Shown: positions 44,272-53,891 of the stretch, in pieces
How positions within the stretch are numbered: position 1 is the stretch's first letter
Layout: every line of letters begins with the position of its first letter
Assembly: GCA_902518165.1 (NCBI GenBank)
Contig: CABYFB010000001.1
Span: forward strand, 170,397 to 234,396
DNA: 64,000 bases
Reading direction: 5' to 3'
DNA from: an uncultured Pelagibacteraceae bacterium
GTDB taxonomy: Bacteria; Pseudomonadota; Alphaproteobacteria; Pelagibacterales; Pelagibacteraceae
Translations under genes and position numbers: made by a program
Notes under the pieces: model-generated
Told to the model about the DNA's origin: nothing
The model's input: only the letters and a program-made list of their open reading frames with translations
Databases searched by the model: none

Positions 44272-45537
44272 TTACAATTTGCCAGGTAACCAGGTTGAGA
44301 ATATTGGAAAGAGTATCATTAGTATTCCATAAATTATTCCTACTATTGTAAATAAAGGAACTTCTTTGAAAGCTTTGGCTGGATTTTCTTTGATCACACC
44401 TGCAGCTGTATAAATACCAACGCATACGGGGGGTGTTATCATTCCTATTCCCGCAAATGCAACAAATACTACATAAAGATGAAGTAAGCTTTGGTTAAAT
44501 GATAATGTAATTGCTGCAAAAATTGGAACAGTTAAATAAAATACAGGTACAATTTCTATAAACGTTCCAAGAATTAAACAAATTGCTCCAAGCATTATCC
44601 AAAATAGATTTACGCTCACACCTTTATCTGTAAAGAATGTTATAATTTTTTGTGGAGCTTGAGTGTAAGTTAAAACAACACTTAAGAATGTTGCAGTTGC
44701 TATAATTGCAAAAATAACTGCTGTAATGATCGCAGTTTCTCTTAAACAGCTCATTAAAGATGAAAATGTTAGTTCTCTATATATTAAAAATCCTATCAGG
44801 ACTGCATAAACACCTGCAACAGCAGCAGACTCAGATGGGGTTAATATTCCTGCATAAATTCCACCTAAAATTATTACTGGAGTGATCAATGCTGGTAATG
44901 CAGCTATGAAAGAACTTACTCTTTCCTTAAAAGATGCTTTCTCATCTGTTCTAATATGCCTGCATTTAAACAAAACTAGAAGGACCATCAAAACAAGTAG
45001 AACAAGCCCTGGAATAACACCTGCTGCAAAAGTTTTAGATACTGGAACATTAGTTAGAGCACTAAATAGTATTGCTGCATTAGAAGGAGGTATTAATGCC
45101 TCTAATAAAGCCGCAGAAGCTGCTAAAACAACCACAAATGGTGTTGGGTAACCTTGTTCAATCATCTTTGGCATCATGATAGTTCCAACCGCAGTAATTG
45201 CAGCTAAGATAGATCCACAAAAAGCCGCAAAGAACCCCATCGCAATAACCATCGCAACTCCCAATCCACCAGGCCAATGACCAACTAGTGTTGTTGTAAA
45301 CTTAACTAATCTTGATGCAGCACCTCCTTTTAACATAGCCATTCCAGTAAATATGAATAATGGAACGGCAATAAGAACATGTTTAGTTAATGCACCAAAT
45401 GAAACTTGAATCAAAACTGACCAAGGTAAATTTAATCCTGCAATTGCAGCTAGCGAACTTCCTAAACCAAAAACTAAAAAAATCGGAACTGATATAACTA
45501 ATGTAACAAGAGAAATAATAAAAGCCAATCCAAACAT
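44272..45537 (-). CDS. dctM: TRAP transporter large permease subunit (DctM)
   Basis: Inner-membrane subunit of a TRAP transporter that imports organic acids or similar solutes with a sodium gradient. 421 residues with about 12 hydrophobic segments. Typical blocks include GLGSSLAAIAGL, VPLFIFTGMAML, GGLGVAMVIAMGFFAAFCGSILA (AMGFFAAFCGS) and IPPSNAAILF. It lies directly after dctQ without a gap. Confidence 0.96.
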   Translation of the reverse strand: MFGLAFIISLVTLVISVPIFLVFGLGSSLAAIAGLNLPWSVLIQVSFGALTKHVLIAVPLFIFTGMAMLKGGAASRLVKFTTTLVGHWPGGLGVAMVIAMGFFAAFCGSILAAITAVGTIMMPKMIEQGYPTPFVVVLAASAALLEALIPPSNAAILFSALTNVPVSKTFAAGVIPGLVLLVLMVLLVLFKCRHIRTDEKASFKERVSSFIAALPALITPVIILGGIYAGILTPSESAAVAGVYAVLIGFLIYRELTFSSLMSCLRETAIITAVIFAIIATATFLSVVLTYTQAPQKIITFFTDKGVSVNLFWIMLGAICLILGTFIEIVPVFYLTVPIFAAITLSFNQSLLHLYVVFVAFAGIGMITPPVCVGIYTAAGVIKENPAKAFKEVPLFTIVGIIYGILMILFPIFSTWLPGKL

Positions 45538-46032
45538 TTATTCTTTCCCTAAAAGTTTTTTAAAATTATCTAAAATAAGCTCTAATGATGTTAATGCTAA
45601 AATTAAAAAACCTACTGGAAAAGCTAAAAACATCCACCAGATAGGAATATTTATTTCTAATTCCATCATCTGTCCTAAATTGTAATACATTGTTGTTGCA
45701 TCAACTCCTGCTTTAAAGAAGACACATGCAGAAATTAAAGCTATTAAATTTACAATTGTGCCAATAATATTTTTTGACTTTTCAGATAAATAATGACTTA
45801 GAAAATCTACTTTAATGTGTTGTCCTTGTTTTAGCAAAGGACCAAGTAATGGAAATACTAACCAACTAACCATTACTGGTGGCAATTCAATAAACCACGC
45901 AAATCCTGTTCCTGTGATAAATCTCGTTGTGGCGCTTAAAGCTAAAGCTGCTACCATTAAAAAGATAATGAACATTGCGAGCGATATTGCAGCTTTTGCT
46001 AGCAAATTATTAATAGCTCGCAATGCCCTCAT
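45538..46032 (-). CDS. dctQ: TRAP transporter small permease subunit (DctQ)
   Basis: 164 residues, four predicted membrane helices; FAWFIELPPVMVSWLVFPLLG (ELPPVMVSWLVF) and GQHIKVDFLSHYLSEK correspond to the DctQ core. Pairs with DctM. 28 bases separate it from dctP. Confidence 0.93.
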   Translation of the reverse strand: MRALRAINNLLAKAAISLAMFIIFLMVAALALSATTRFITGTGFAWFIELPPVMVSWLVFPLLGPLLKQGQHIKVDFLSHYLSEKSKNIIGTIVNLIALISACVFFKAGVDATTMYYNLGQMMELEINIPIWWMFLAFPVGFLILALTSLELILDNFKKLLGKE

Positions 46033-46060
46033 AATCTTTGTAGAAAAAGTTTAACTTCTT

Positions 46061-47077
46061 CTAATTACTCTTAGCATATGCTTGTGCTGCCTCTAAGGCG
46101 TCAGCATCAATCATTTTAGCCATTGCTGGCATTACTTCATCTTTCATAAGCTTATCAAACTTAGCTTTTTCAGCCCCTGAAAGTGTAGTAACAACTCCGC
46201 CTCTTTCTTGGAATTTTTTAAGAGTGCTTTCTCCAGTATCCATAATTAAGTCGGTAGATCTTTTTCCTATTTCTTTACCAACATCCATTATAATTTTTTG
46301 TAAATCTGGAGATAGACTATTAAACCAAGTTGAGTTTGCCATAATATATGCATCAGCATAATATTGATAAGGCTTTTGAGCGTATTTCAAAAACTCCCAC
46401 CAGCTATATGCTTCGATACTTCCTGGAGGGCTGTTGATTGTGTCAATCATTCCCGTTTGTAATGAAGTATAAACTTCACCAGTTGGCAAAGATACTCTGT
46501 TTGCGCCTAAAGCATCCCACATTGGCTCTTCACTTTTTAAAAGTCTTCTAGCTTTTAGACCTTTCATAGCATCAATACCTGTTAACTCTTTTGCACTTGA
46601 AAAAGTCATTACTGGTCCAACTGGGTTATACATTACTAATGTTGAATTAGTTTTTTTTGTTAACTCACCCCAAATTTCTTTTCCTTTTGGTGAGTTTTGG
46701 AAAAAGCCTCTTTGCTGTTCCCAAGAATTAAATAATCCTGGAAATGAAGCAACATTAAAGTTTTTGTTTATCGGTGGAAAACTTACCACTCCAACAATTC
46801 CTCCAAGTTCAACTGCACCAGAAGTTACTGCACCCATTACTTCTCTAATTCCAAATAATTGTTTAGATGGATAAACTTCTATTTTTAATTTTCCTTTTGC
46901 TCTTTTATTAACTTCATCTGCGAAAATTTGTGCATGTTTAGCACTATGATGCTTCGGGCTCCAGTGAACAGATAAACGTCCAACTATCTCTGAAAAAGCA
47001 GCTGTTGAAGTAAGAACAAATGAAAAAATAAATGTTAAGCTAATAATAGCTTTATAAATTGATTTAAATTTATTCAT
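46061..47077 (-). CDS. dctP: TRAP transporter substrate-binding protein (DctP)
   Basis: Periplasmic binding protein delivering the ligand to DctQM. Signal peptide of about 29 residues (ending AAFS), DctP fold with HAQIFADEVNKRAKGKLKIEVYPS (parts), the Arg-containing GLKARRLLKSEEPMWDALGA region that binds a carboxylate, and TGEVYTSLQTGMIDTINSPPG. The carboxylate-binding Arg suggests an organic or keto acid; the exact ligand cannot be read from sequence. First gene of dctPQM. Confidence 0.95.
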   Translation of the reverse strand: MNKFKSIYKAIISLTFIFSFVLTSTAAFSEIVGRLSVHWSPKHHSAKHAQIFADEVNKRAKGKLKIEVYPSKQLFGIREVMGAVTSGAVELGGIVGVVSFPPINKNFNVASFPGLFNSWEQQRGFFQNSPKGKEIWGELTKKTNSTLVMYNPVGPVMTFSSAKELTGIDAMKGLKARRLLKSEEPMWDALGANRVSLPTGEVYTSLQTGMIDTINSPPGSIEAYSWWEFLKYAQKPYQYYADAYIMANSTWFNSLSPDLQKIIMDVGKEIGKRSTDLIMDTGESTLKKFQERGGVVTTLSGAEKAKFDKLMKDEVMPAMAKMIDADALEAAQAYAKSN

Positions 47078-47102
47078 TTTTCCTCTCTTTTTTTAAAAGT
47101 TG

Positions 47103-47130
47103 ATCTTATTATTTGCATATATTTTAACAA
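47103..47130 (-). promoter_or_regulatory. Candidate promoter of dctPQM
   Basis: Minus strand TTGTTA (47125-47130), 16-base spacer, TAAGAT (47103-47108); leader about 20 bases with AGAGGA (47081-47086) before the ATG at 47077. Moderate matches only. Confidence 0.4.
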
Positions 47131-47169
47131 CGCAAAAATTTAAAAAATTAACTAAAATATATTTTTAAT

Positions 47170-47721
47170 ATGAACCAAAAAGGTTTTACACTTATTGAAC
47201 TTTTAGTTGTAGTAGCAATAATCGGTATCTTAGCTGCAGTAGGTGTTGTTGCTTACAGTGGCTATACAAAAGGCGCTAAATTAAAGACAGCTCAACAAAA
47301 TTTAAGAACTATTTCTAAATGGTTAGCAGCAGAGTCAACAAAAGTTTGTTCAGCTTATCAAGGCAATAATAATAATGGCATGTATTTAAATAATGATAGT
47401 AGTAACTACAGGTATTTTATAAAATGCTCAGATGATGGCACAGCTTTGGCATATGCGGCAAGCCATTTCTTTTATAATAATGGGGATTTTAAAAATCCTT
47501 ACAATGGTAATAATGCAATTGCATCAAAAGCACCATCAAGCTCATTTAATATTACTAGAGGGGGCACCAAAACTCTCTCCAACACTTATGTTCAGAAAGG
47601 TGAAATTATGTTTTTCAATTTAGGAGGAGAAAATAAAACTGCAATATTATCAAATATTGGTGATAATGATGGTAATGATAAAAATGAATGGGTCTTTATT
47701 GACTCGCCAATAAACTATTAA
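47170..47721 (+). CDS. pilA: Type IV pilin (PilA-like)
   Basis: Prepilin leader MNQKG followed by the N-methylated FTLIELLVVVAIIGILAAVG helix with the conserved Glu at mature position 5, then a globular head rich in Asn, Ser and Gly with two Cys (SAYQG region and IKCSDDG) as a likely disulfide. 183 residues. Major pilin or pseudopilin of a type IV pilus; the assembly genes are not in this window. Could serve DNA uptake or attachment. Confidence 0.9.
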   Translation: MNQKGFTLIELLVVVAIIGILAAVGVVAYSGYTKGAKLKTAQQNLRTISKWLAAESTKVCSAYQGNNNNGMYLNNDSSNYRYFIKCSDDGTALAYAASHFFYNNGDFKNPYNGNNAIASKAPSSSFNITRGGTKTLSNTYVQKGEIMFFNLGGENKTAILSNIGDNDGNDKNEWVFIDSPINY

Positions 47722-47743
47722 GTATTATTTAAATTATTAACAA

Positions 47744-48046
47744 ATGTTAAAGTTATCTTTAATTATTGCTGCAATAATATTTAGTATACTTACTTGGGCT
47801 ACTGCTAATGTATGCAGTTATAATTACGTTATCAAAAAAAAAAGCAATATAATTGAGGAATTGAGTAAAGAGATTGATATTTCATTGGGTAATACGAGAG
47901 TATACTATTTTAGAGAATTAAATTGTAAAAAAGCTGATTTAAGTTTTGATATTGTAAGAATGACAGAAAATATTGAAGTTATATCTGTGATGTTTTATCA
48001 ATACTTTACAACGGATATAACAGGAAAACCTTTGGGAGATAAATGA
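47744..48046 (+). CDS. Small exported protein, unknown function
   Basis: 100 residues with an N-terminal hydrophobic signal (LKLSLIIAAIIFSILTWATA) then a charged domain with two Cys (VCSYN, LNCKK). Not recognised. It follows the pilin by 22 bases and precedes the HIT gene by 6, so it may be co-transcribed; a role with the pilin is speculative. Confidence 0.6.
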   Translation: MLKLSLIIAAIIFSILTWATANVCSYNYVIKKKSNIIEELSKEIDISLGNTRVYYFRELNCKKADLSFDIVRMTENIEVISVMFYQYFTTDITGKPLGDK

Positions 48047-48052
48047 TAATCT

Positions 48053-48418
48053 ATGAAATATGATGAGAATAATATATTTGCAAAAATATTAAGAGGCGAA
48101 ATACCTTGTAATAAAATTTATGAAGATGATTTTGTGCTATCCTTTTATGACATCAATCCTCAAAAAAAAATTCATGCATTAGTAATTCCAAAAGGAAAAT
48201 ATATTGACTTAGACGACTTTAGTACGAATGCATCTAATGAAGAAATAATTGGTTTAATGAAAGGTGTTACTATCGTTGCAAAAAAATTAGGTATATCCTC
48301 AATCGATGGCAAAGGTTATAGAGCTCTAGCTAATATAAGTGATTATGGTGGCCAAGAAGTACCACATTTACATTTTCATTTATTTGGAGGAGAAAAAGTT
48401 GGAAAAATGGTTTCGTGA
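48053..48418 (+). CDS. HIT-family (HINT-like) nucleotide hydrolase
   Basis: 121 residues; IFAKILRGEIPCNKIYEDD and HALVIPKGKYIDLDDF are HINT signatures, and VPHLHFHLFGGEK contains the histidine triad. HINT proteins hydrolyse adenosine phosphoramidates. Overlaps the GNAT gene (GTGA). Confidence 0.95.
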   Translation: MKYDENNIFAKILRGEIPCNKIYEDDFVLSFYDINPQKKIHALVIPKGKYIDLDDFSTNASNEEIIGLMKGVTIVAKKLGISSIDGKGYRALANISDYGGQEVPHLHFHLFGGEKVGKMVS

Positions 48419-48927
48419 TAACTAAAGTTGATAGAAAATATTTAGAAATAGACTCACCAGATAAAATTAAATTGTCTGAAAAGCCTCAAAATTCATGCAA
48501 GATAGAAAAAAAAAATCCTCCAGATTTCCAAATCAATAAATTTTTTTATAAGAATATTGGTAAAAGTTATCGTTGGATCGATAGATTAGTTTGGAATGAT
48601 ACTAAATGGATGGATTATATTAATAATTCAAATTTAGAGACTTATATACTTTCTGAAAATGACAATTTAATTGGTTTTTTTGAGCTTTTGTTTCATCCAG
48701 AGACAAGAAAATGTGAAGTAGCTTATTTCGGTATTCTAGATGAATTTATAGGTAAAAAATATGGTGGCTATCTTTTATCAGAGGCTTTGAAATTAGGATT
48801 TAGAAAAAATACTAAAAAAGTTTGGTTGCACACTTGCTCATTAGACCACAAACATGCATTAAAAAATTATTTGGGTAGGGGTATGAAAATATTTAAGTCT
48901 GAAACAATTAATTTAGATATTAGTTAA
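48415..48927 (+). CDS. GNAT-family N-acetyltransferase
   Basis: 170 residues, GTG start overlapping the HIT stop. YILSENDNLIGFFEL (beta 4), CEVAYFGIL and IGKKYGGYLLSEALKLGF (acetyl-CoA pyrophosphate loop Q/RxxGxG/A variant) are followed by VWLHTCSLDHKHALKNYLGRGM (HTCSLDH, NYLGRGM). Substrate unknown. Converges on lolA with 8 bases of overlap. Confidence 0.85.
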   Translation: MITKVDRKYLEIDSPDKIKLSEKPQNSCKIEKKNPPDFQINKFFYKNIGKSYRWIDRLVWNDTKWMDYINNSNLETYILSENDNLIGFFELLFHPETRKCEVAYFGILDEFIGKKYGGYLLSEALKLGFRKNTKKVWLHTCSLDHKHALKNYLGRGMKIFKSETINLDIS

Positions 48928-49474
48928 TATAATTTTGAACTCTAAATAATTTTTTATCAATAATTTTATTTGTTTCTATATCAAGCAATTTCGTTTCAAC
49001 TGTATTCAGATAAACATCGGTCGTCGTCCATCCTCTAAGATCATAACTATCTTTATCAAAAAAAATGTTTAATAAATTGTTATTATGTATGATTTCAAAA
49101 GAAAATGTCTCACCATGTTCTCGAATTATTTCTATATTATCTAACTTATCAAGAAGAAATCTTTTATCTAAAATTAAATTAAGAGGGGTATCTTTAAGTT
49201 GGTATCTCAAATAATTTGTAATTTTTTTGCTATTAATTACAAGTGATTTTCCGTTAGATACTAAAACTTTATTATAAATATCATCGTATTTACAAAAAAT
49301 TTTTTTTGGATACGAAATTATACATTCTCCTTGCTCAGTTTTTTTTCCAACTTTTTGTATAAATTTAAAAGATATATTATCCGTCTCTTCCAATTTATTT
49401 TTTATTAATTGCTTTGAAGATGCAAAAATATTTAATGGGTAAAAAAAAATTAAAATAAAAATTAAATACTTCAC
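48920..49474 (-). CDS. lolA: Outer-membrane lipoprotein carrier LolA
   Basis: Periplasmic chaperone carrying lipoproteins from LolCDE to the outer membrane. N-terminal signal (residues 1-18), then SFKFIQKVGKKTEQGECIISYP, where the family has a hydrophobic Q/G strand (parts SFKFIQK and GECIISYP), KVLVSNGKSLVI and a DLRGWTTTD strand. 184 residues. It follows ftsK by one base, a conserved ftsK-lolA pair. Confidence 0.9.
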   Translation of the reverse strand: MKYLIFILIFFYPLNIFASSKQLIKNKLEETDNISFKFIQKVGKKTEQGECIISYPKKIFCKYDDIYNKVLVSNGKSLVINSKKITNYLRYQLKDTPLNLILDKRFLLDKLDNIEIIREHGETFSFEIIHNNNLLNIFFDKDSYDLRGWTTTDVYLNTVETKLLDIETNKIIDKKLFRVQNYIN

Positions 49475-51552
49475 TATTTTAAAACTTCTCTTTTACCTAC
49501 ATGATTAGCTTTACTTACTTCACCATTTAATTCCATTTGATCTATGATCCTCGCAGCTCTATTATATCCAATTTGCAATTTTCTTTGCAAAAATGAGGTA
49601 GATGCTTTTCTTTCTGATTTAATTATTTCTAATGCTTCATTATACAATTCATCAGTATCAGAATTATCTTTATTTTTTTCACCAATTTCTTTCTCGTCAG
49701 CAAAATTCAAAATTTCATCAACATAGTCTGGCTCTGCCTGATTTCTCAAAAAGTTATTTACTTTATCTATTTCAATTTCTGAAACGTAGGGTGCATGTAT
49801 CCTTGTGATTCTATTTGCTGAAGACATATATAGCATGTCTCCCTTCCCCAAGAGTTGCTCAGCTCCTTGTTCACCTAAAATTGTTCTACTATCAATTTTA
49901 GAGGTTACTTGGAATGAAATACGAGTAGGAAAATTAGCTTTTATTGTTCCAGTTATTACGTCTACGCTCGGCCTCTGTGTGGCCATTATTATATGAATTC
50001 CAGCAGCTCTAGCCATTTGTGATAATTTTTGAATATAGTTTTCAATTTCTTTTCCAGCTACTAACATTAGATCTGACATTTCATCAACAATAACAACAAT
50101 ATAAGGCATTTTAACTTTGTGCTTTTCATTATAACCATCAATGTTCCTTACACCCACTTTTGTCATTAATCTGTATCTACTCTCCATTTCTTTAACAACC
50201 CAACCTAAAACAGATGCAGCTTTTTTTGCCTCAGTTATAACTGGACATAATAAATGTGGTATACCTTCATAAGTTGAAAGTTCTAACATTTTAGGGTCTA
50301 TCAAAATGAATTTACAAATTTCTGGTGTATGTTTGTAAATTAAAGATAGAATAATTGTATTAATACATACAGATTTACCAGATCCAGTTGTTCCGGCTAT
50401 CAATAAGTGAGGCATAATACTCAAATCACTTGTTATTGGTTCACCAGATATACTTTTTCCAAGAGCAATTGGCAATTTTATATCTTTTCTTTTAAAATTT
50501 TTATCTGAAATAATTTCTCGCAAGAAAACATTTTCTCTTGAAATTTTTGGCAATTCAATACCCACAGTATTACTACCAGGTATAGTTGCTATTCTCGCAG
50601 ACTCAGAGCTGGTATTCCTTGCAATATCCTCAGATAAATTAATAATTTTAGATACCTTAACCCCAGCCGCAGGCTCAAATTCGTTGAGAGAAACAACGGG
50701 TCCATGACTAATTTTTTTAATTTTTCCTTCAACACCAAAATCAAGAAGTATTTTTTCTAAACCTTCTGCATCTATTTTAATATCATCTATTTTATTAGAG
50801 CCTTTTTCTGGTTTTTTTAAAAAATCAATTAAAGGTAATTTAATTTTTACATCACTTAAAATTGATTTGTTATTAGAAAACAAATCTTCTTGAACAGGAG
50901 GTTCCTTGGATCTTTCAATTATAGTATTTTCTTTAAAAGTATTTTCTTGAGAAATTAAATTATCTTTTTTTGATGAAAACAGTTTTCTTATCATAGTGAA
51001 AGAACTTAAAATATGAGAAATTTTGAAATTACTGCTTAGCAAAAAAAATAATAAAATAAAAAATATTAATAAATAGTAACTCACTGTTTGATTAATTTTT
51101 AAAAAATCTGCAATTACAGTTTCTGACATTAAATCACCTACAAAACCGTTGTTCCCACTTATTATTAACCAATAAGTTTCCTTATGAAAAATACTAAAGA
51201 AAAATGTTGCAACAACAATGTAAAGAATCATGAAAAAAATATTTTCTATAATAATAATAAATTTTTTGTTAATTGTTATTGATAATCCAGTAAACAGAAG
51301 AGAAAAAGGAATTAAAATTGAAATTAAACCAATTGATTGAAAGAATATATCGGCGATGAAGCTTCCCCTAAATCCGAGCAAATTTTTTATCTCCTGATTT
51401 TCTGGAAATATAAAATTTGGATCATCTGGAGAATAGCTAATTAAAGATATAAAAAGCAATATAGAGATAACTACCAGAAAAATACCTACTAATTCGGCCA
51501 ATCTCTTTATAATAAAATCGCTTATTTTATTGATATAATTTTTAAATAACAT
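49474..51552 (-). CDS. ftsK: DNA translocase FtsK
   Basis: Pumps chromosome ends toward dif during division. 692 residues: four N-terminal membrane helices (about 15-175), a short linker, the motor with Walker A IAGTTGSGKSVCIN and Walker B YIVVIVDEMSDLMLVAG (VVIVDEMSDL), LSQMARAAGIHIIMATQRPS, and a C-terminal gamma winged helix (LQRKLQIGYNRAARIIDQME). The linker is short compared with E. coli, in line with genome reduction. Confidence 0.98.
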   Translation of the reverse strand: MLFKNYINKISDFIIKRLAELVGIFLVVISILLFISLISYSPDDPNFIFPENQEIKNLLGFRGSFIADIFFQSIGLISILIPFSLLFTGLSITINKKFIIIIENIFFMILYIVVATFFFSIFHKETYWLIISGNNGFVGDLMSETVIADFLKINQTVSYYLLIFFILLFFLLSSNFKISHILSSFTMIRKLFSSKKDNLISQENTFKENTIIERSKEPPVQEDLFSNNKSILSDVKIKLPLIDFLKKPEKGSNKIDDIKIDAEGLEKILLDFGVEGKIKKISHGPVVSLNEFEPAAGVKVSKIINLSEDIARNTSSESARIATIPGSNTVGIELPKISRENVFLREIISDKNFKRKDIKLPIALGKSISGEPITSDLSIMPHLLIAGTTGSGKSVCINTIILSLIYKHTPEICKFILIDPKMLELSTYEGIPHLLCPVITEAKKAASVLGWVVKEMESRYRLMTKVGVRNIDGYNEKHKVKMPYIVVIVDEMSDLMLVAGKEIENYIQKLSQMARAAGIHIIMATQRPSVDVITGTIKANFPTRISFQVTSKIDSRTILGEQGAEQLLGKGDMLYMSSANRITRIHAPYVSEIEIDKVNNFLRNQAEPDYVDEILNFADEKEIGEKNKDNSDTDELYNEALEIIKSERKASTSFLQRKLQIGYNRAARIIDQMELNGEVSKANHVGKREVLK

Positions 51553-51613
51553 GAATCAAAACTGCTTTTGTCACTTTGTATCATTTAATTTTTATTGTTA
51601 AAATTATTTTGTT

Positions 51614-52696
51614 ATGAAAATTTGTCTTATAGGCCAAAATTTAACTAATTTAATTCTTGCTAGCGTTTTTGAGGAAAAAAAACTCAATGTTGACATATAT
51701 ATAAATAAAAGATTTCAAAACATTAAAACAAATAGAACAATAGCTTTATCAAGCGAAAATTTTAATTATTTAAAATTTGTAGCAAAATCTAGTCTTATAT
51801 CGTGGAAAAGTAAGGAAATTAAAATTTTTACAGAAAGTTCACTATCTAAAGAGATAATTAATTTTAATAAAAAAAATAAAGAGGTTTTTAATTTAGTATC
51901 TTACTCAAAATTAAATGAAATTTTTTTTAAAAAAATAAAAAAATCAAAATTTATAAAATTGAACTATTCAGATACTTCTAATTCACTTATTCTAAATAAA
52001 ATTAAAAAATATGATTTAGTTATTAATAGTGAAAACAAAAATTTTATTTCAAATAAATTTTTTACAAATAAAATAAAAAAAAATTACAAAAGTAGAGCAT
52101 ATACATTTCTAATAAATCATCGTCGCAAAGATAATAATACTGCCATTCAAGTTTTTACAAAATTTGGACCTTTGGCATTTCTGCCATTATCTAATACTAA
52201 AACTTCAGTAGTTTTTTCTTATAAGGGAGTTAAAATAGATGATAAGACAATTCTTGATATATTTAAAAAATATAATTCTTTTTATGCATTTGCTAAAATT
52301 AATAAAATTGAAAATTTTAGTCTCAGTTTTGAAATGCTTAGAAATTATAGTTATAATAATATTCTTGCTTTTGGTGATTTAATTCATCGTATACACCCCC
52401 TAGCCGGGCAAGGATTTAACATGACAATTAGGGATATTAAAATAATGTCAAAAATAGTAAATGATAGAATATCTCTAGGTCTTCCAATAGATATCTCTGT
52501 TGCAGAAGATTTCCAGAGTTCTACTAAACATCTAAATTATCTTTATGGAAAAGCGATCGATGGTATCTATGAATTTTTTAGATTAGATAGCAATATTAAT
52601 AATTCAATTTCAAAACCAGTTTTTAGTATTTTAAATAAAAATTCTATTTTTAAAAAGTATTCTAATATTTTATCGGATAAAGGATTTAACCTATAA
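51614..52696 (+). CDS. UbiH/Coq6-family FAD monooxygenase
   Basis: Predicted flavin-dependent hydroxylase of ubiquinone synthesis. The second FAD motif AFGDLIHRIHPLAGQGFNMTIRDI (parts GDLIHRIHP and AGQGFNM) is clear near residue 255. The N-terminal Rossmann loop is degenerate (LIGQNLTNLILASVF in place of GxGxxG), and ATG-START context is plain. 360 residues, shorter than E. coli UbiH. Which ring position it hydroxylates cannot be told. Confidence 0.82.
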   Translation: MKICLIGQNLTNLILASVFEEKKLNVDIYINKRFQNIKTNRTIALSSENFNYLKFVAKSSLISWKSKEIKIFTESSLSKEIINFNKKNKEVFNLVSYSKLNEIFFKKIKKSKFIKLNYSDTSNSLILNKIKKYDLVINSENKNFISNKFFTNKIKKNYKSRAYTFLINHRRKDNNTAIQVFTKFGPLAFLPLSNTKTSVVFSYKGVKIDDKTILDIFKKYNSFYAFAKINKIENFSLSFEMLRNYSYNNILAFGDLIHRIHPLAGQGFNMTIRDIKIMSKIVNDRISLGLPIDISVAEDFQSSTKHLNYLYGKAIDGIYEFFRLDSNINNSISKPVFSILNKNSIFKKYSNILSDKGFNL

Positions 52697-52697
52697 A

Positions 52698-53339
52698 TTA
52701 TTGGAGAGTAGTATTTTCAAACTCGTCTTTAATATAATTATTTAAAATCTGTTCCATTTTTTCTTTTCTTATATTTATATCAAGACTTTCTAATAATATT
52801 TGTTTTTCTTCTAATGAAAAGGGTGATGCCATTGATAGATCATTAAGAGTTTGGCTAAGATCCTTCTTTTCTAAGTCTTTTAAGTTCACAATATACCCCT
52901 GTTTTTTGAAAAATGTTCTCATGTTCTTCATAATTAAGCTTAAGTCTGAAAAGTTAACTTCATTGCTTTTTTGCATTATATCTTTTGAAAAATGATTATA
53001 TTGAACATTGCACTCACGGTACATTTTGTCGGTATTTAACTCTGAATAAATTTTGTATCTACAAATCCCGTTTAAAATAATAAGTATTCTTCCATCTTCG
53101 GTTTCATTGAAACTTGTGATTTTTCCAATACATCCTATTTCATATAAATCAGGTTTTTTCAAAGATCCTGTTTTTTTTGGCTGTATCATTCCAATCATCC
53201 TATGTTTTTTCATACTATCATTTACCATTTGTAAATATCGAGGCTCAAAAATATTCAGTGGAACAGTTGTCCCTGGAAACATTATAAAATTTGATAAAGG
53301 GAAAATTGGTATAGTTTGCGGTAATTCTTCGAGTTTCAT
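52698..53339 (-). CDS. LON N-terminal-domain protein
   Basis: 213 residues made of a Lon substrate-binding (PUA-like) domain without ATPase or protease: IPIFPLSNFIMFPGTTVPLNIFEPRYLQMV (parts IFPLSN, NIFEPRYLQMV) and IGCIGKITSFNETEDGR. Such proteins are frequent in alphaproteobacteria with unknown or peptidase-adaptor-like roles. Single gene, divergent to the tRNA gene; it converges with the ubiH-like gene 1 base away. Confidence 0.9.
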   Translation of the reverse strand: MKLEELPQTIPIFPLSNFIMFPGTTVPLNIFEPRYLQMVNDSMKKHRMIGMIQPKKTGSLKKPDLYEIGCIGKITSFNETEDGRILIILNGICRYKIYSELNTDKMYRECNVQYNHFSKDIMQKSNEVNFSDLSLIMKNMRTFFKKQGYIVNLKDLEKKDLSQTLNDLSMASPFSLEEKQILLESLDINIRKEKMEQILNNYIKDEFENTTLQ

Positions 53340-53461
53340 ATCTTGATTATAGTAATTCTTTTAAAGGTTACAACTATACAGAAATGATTCGTAGTCGCAT
53401 TTAACTATTTAATCACTTGCTAAATTCAAAAAAAGCTTTTAATTTTGTTATGTAAGAACAA

Positions 53462-53536
53462 GCGGGCATAGCTCAGTGGTAGAGCGTCTCGTTGCCAACG
53501 AGAAGGTCGTGGGTTCAAGTCCCATTGCCCGCTCCA
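53462..53536 (+). tRNA. tRNA-Gly(GCC)
   Basis: Complete cloverleaf: acceptor GCGGGCA (53462-53468) pairs with TGCCCGC (53526-53532), D arm TAGCTCAGTGGTAGAGC, anticodon stem-loop TCTCG-TTGCCAA-CGAGA with anticodon GCC, T arm with GGTTCAAGTCC, then discriminator T and an encoded CCA. Confidence 0.98.
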
Positions 53537-53552
53537 TTAAAGGAATTATATT

Positions 53553-53891
53553 ATGAGTGATCTAGCAAGTAAAAAATGTATCCCGTGCGAAGGTAACATC
53601 CCGCCATTTAACACAGAAGAAATTCATAAATATTTAAAACAAGTTGATGGATGGGAAGTTATAGAGGATAAAATCGATGGATTTCATTTAATAAAAAATT
53701 TTAAATTTGATGATTTTTTAAAAAGTCAAGAATTTGTCAATAAAGTTGGAGAAATTGCTGAAACAGAGGGTCATCACCCTGATCTGTGGTTTGGATGGGG
53801 CTATGCAAGAATTAAAATATTTACTCATGCAATTAAAGGTCTTGCTGAGAGTGATTTTATTTTAGCAGCTAAAATAGATAAGATAAATTGA
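53553..53891 (+). CDS. phhB: Pterin-4a-carbinolamine dehydratase
   Basis: 112 residues; CIPCEGNIPPF at the N-terminus, GWEVIED, EGHHPDLWFGWGYARIKIFTH (EGHHPD and IKIFTH with the active-site His pair) and GLAESDFILAAKID are family motifs. Recycles tetrahydrobiopterin after phenylalanine hydroxylation or acts on a molybdopterin-related pterin. Seventeen bases after tRNA-Gly. Confidence 0.96.
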   Translation: MSDLASKKCIPCEGNIPPFNTEEIHKYLKQVDGWEVIEDKIDGFHLIKNFKFDDFLKSQEFVNKVGEIAETEGHHPDLWFGWGYARIKIFTHAIKGLAESDFILAAKIDKIN

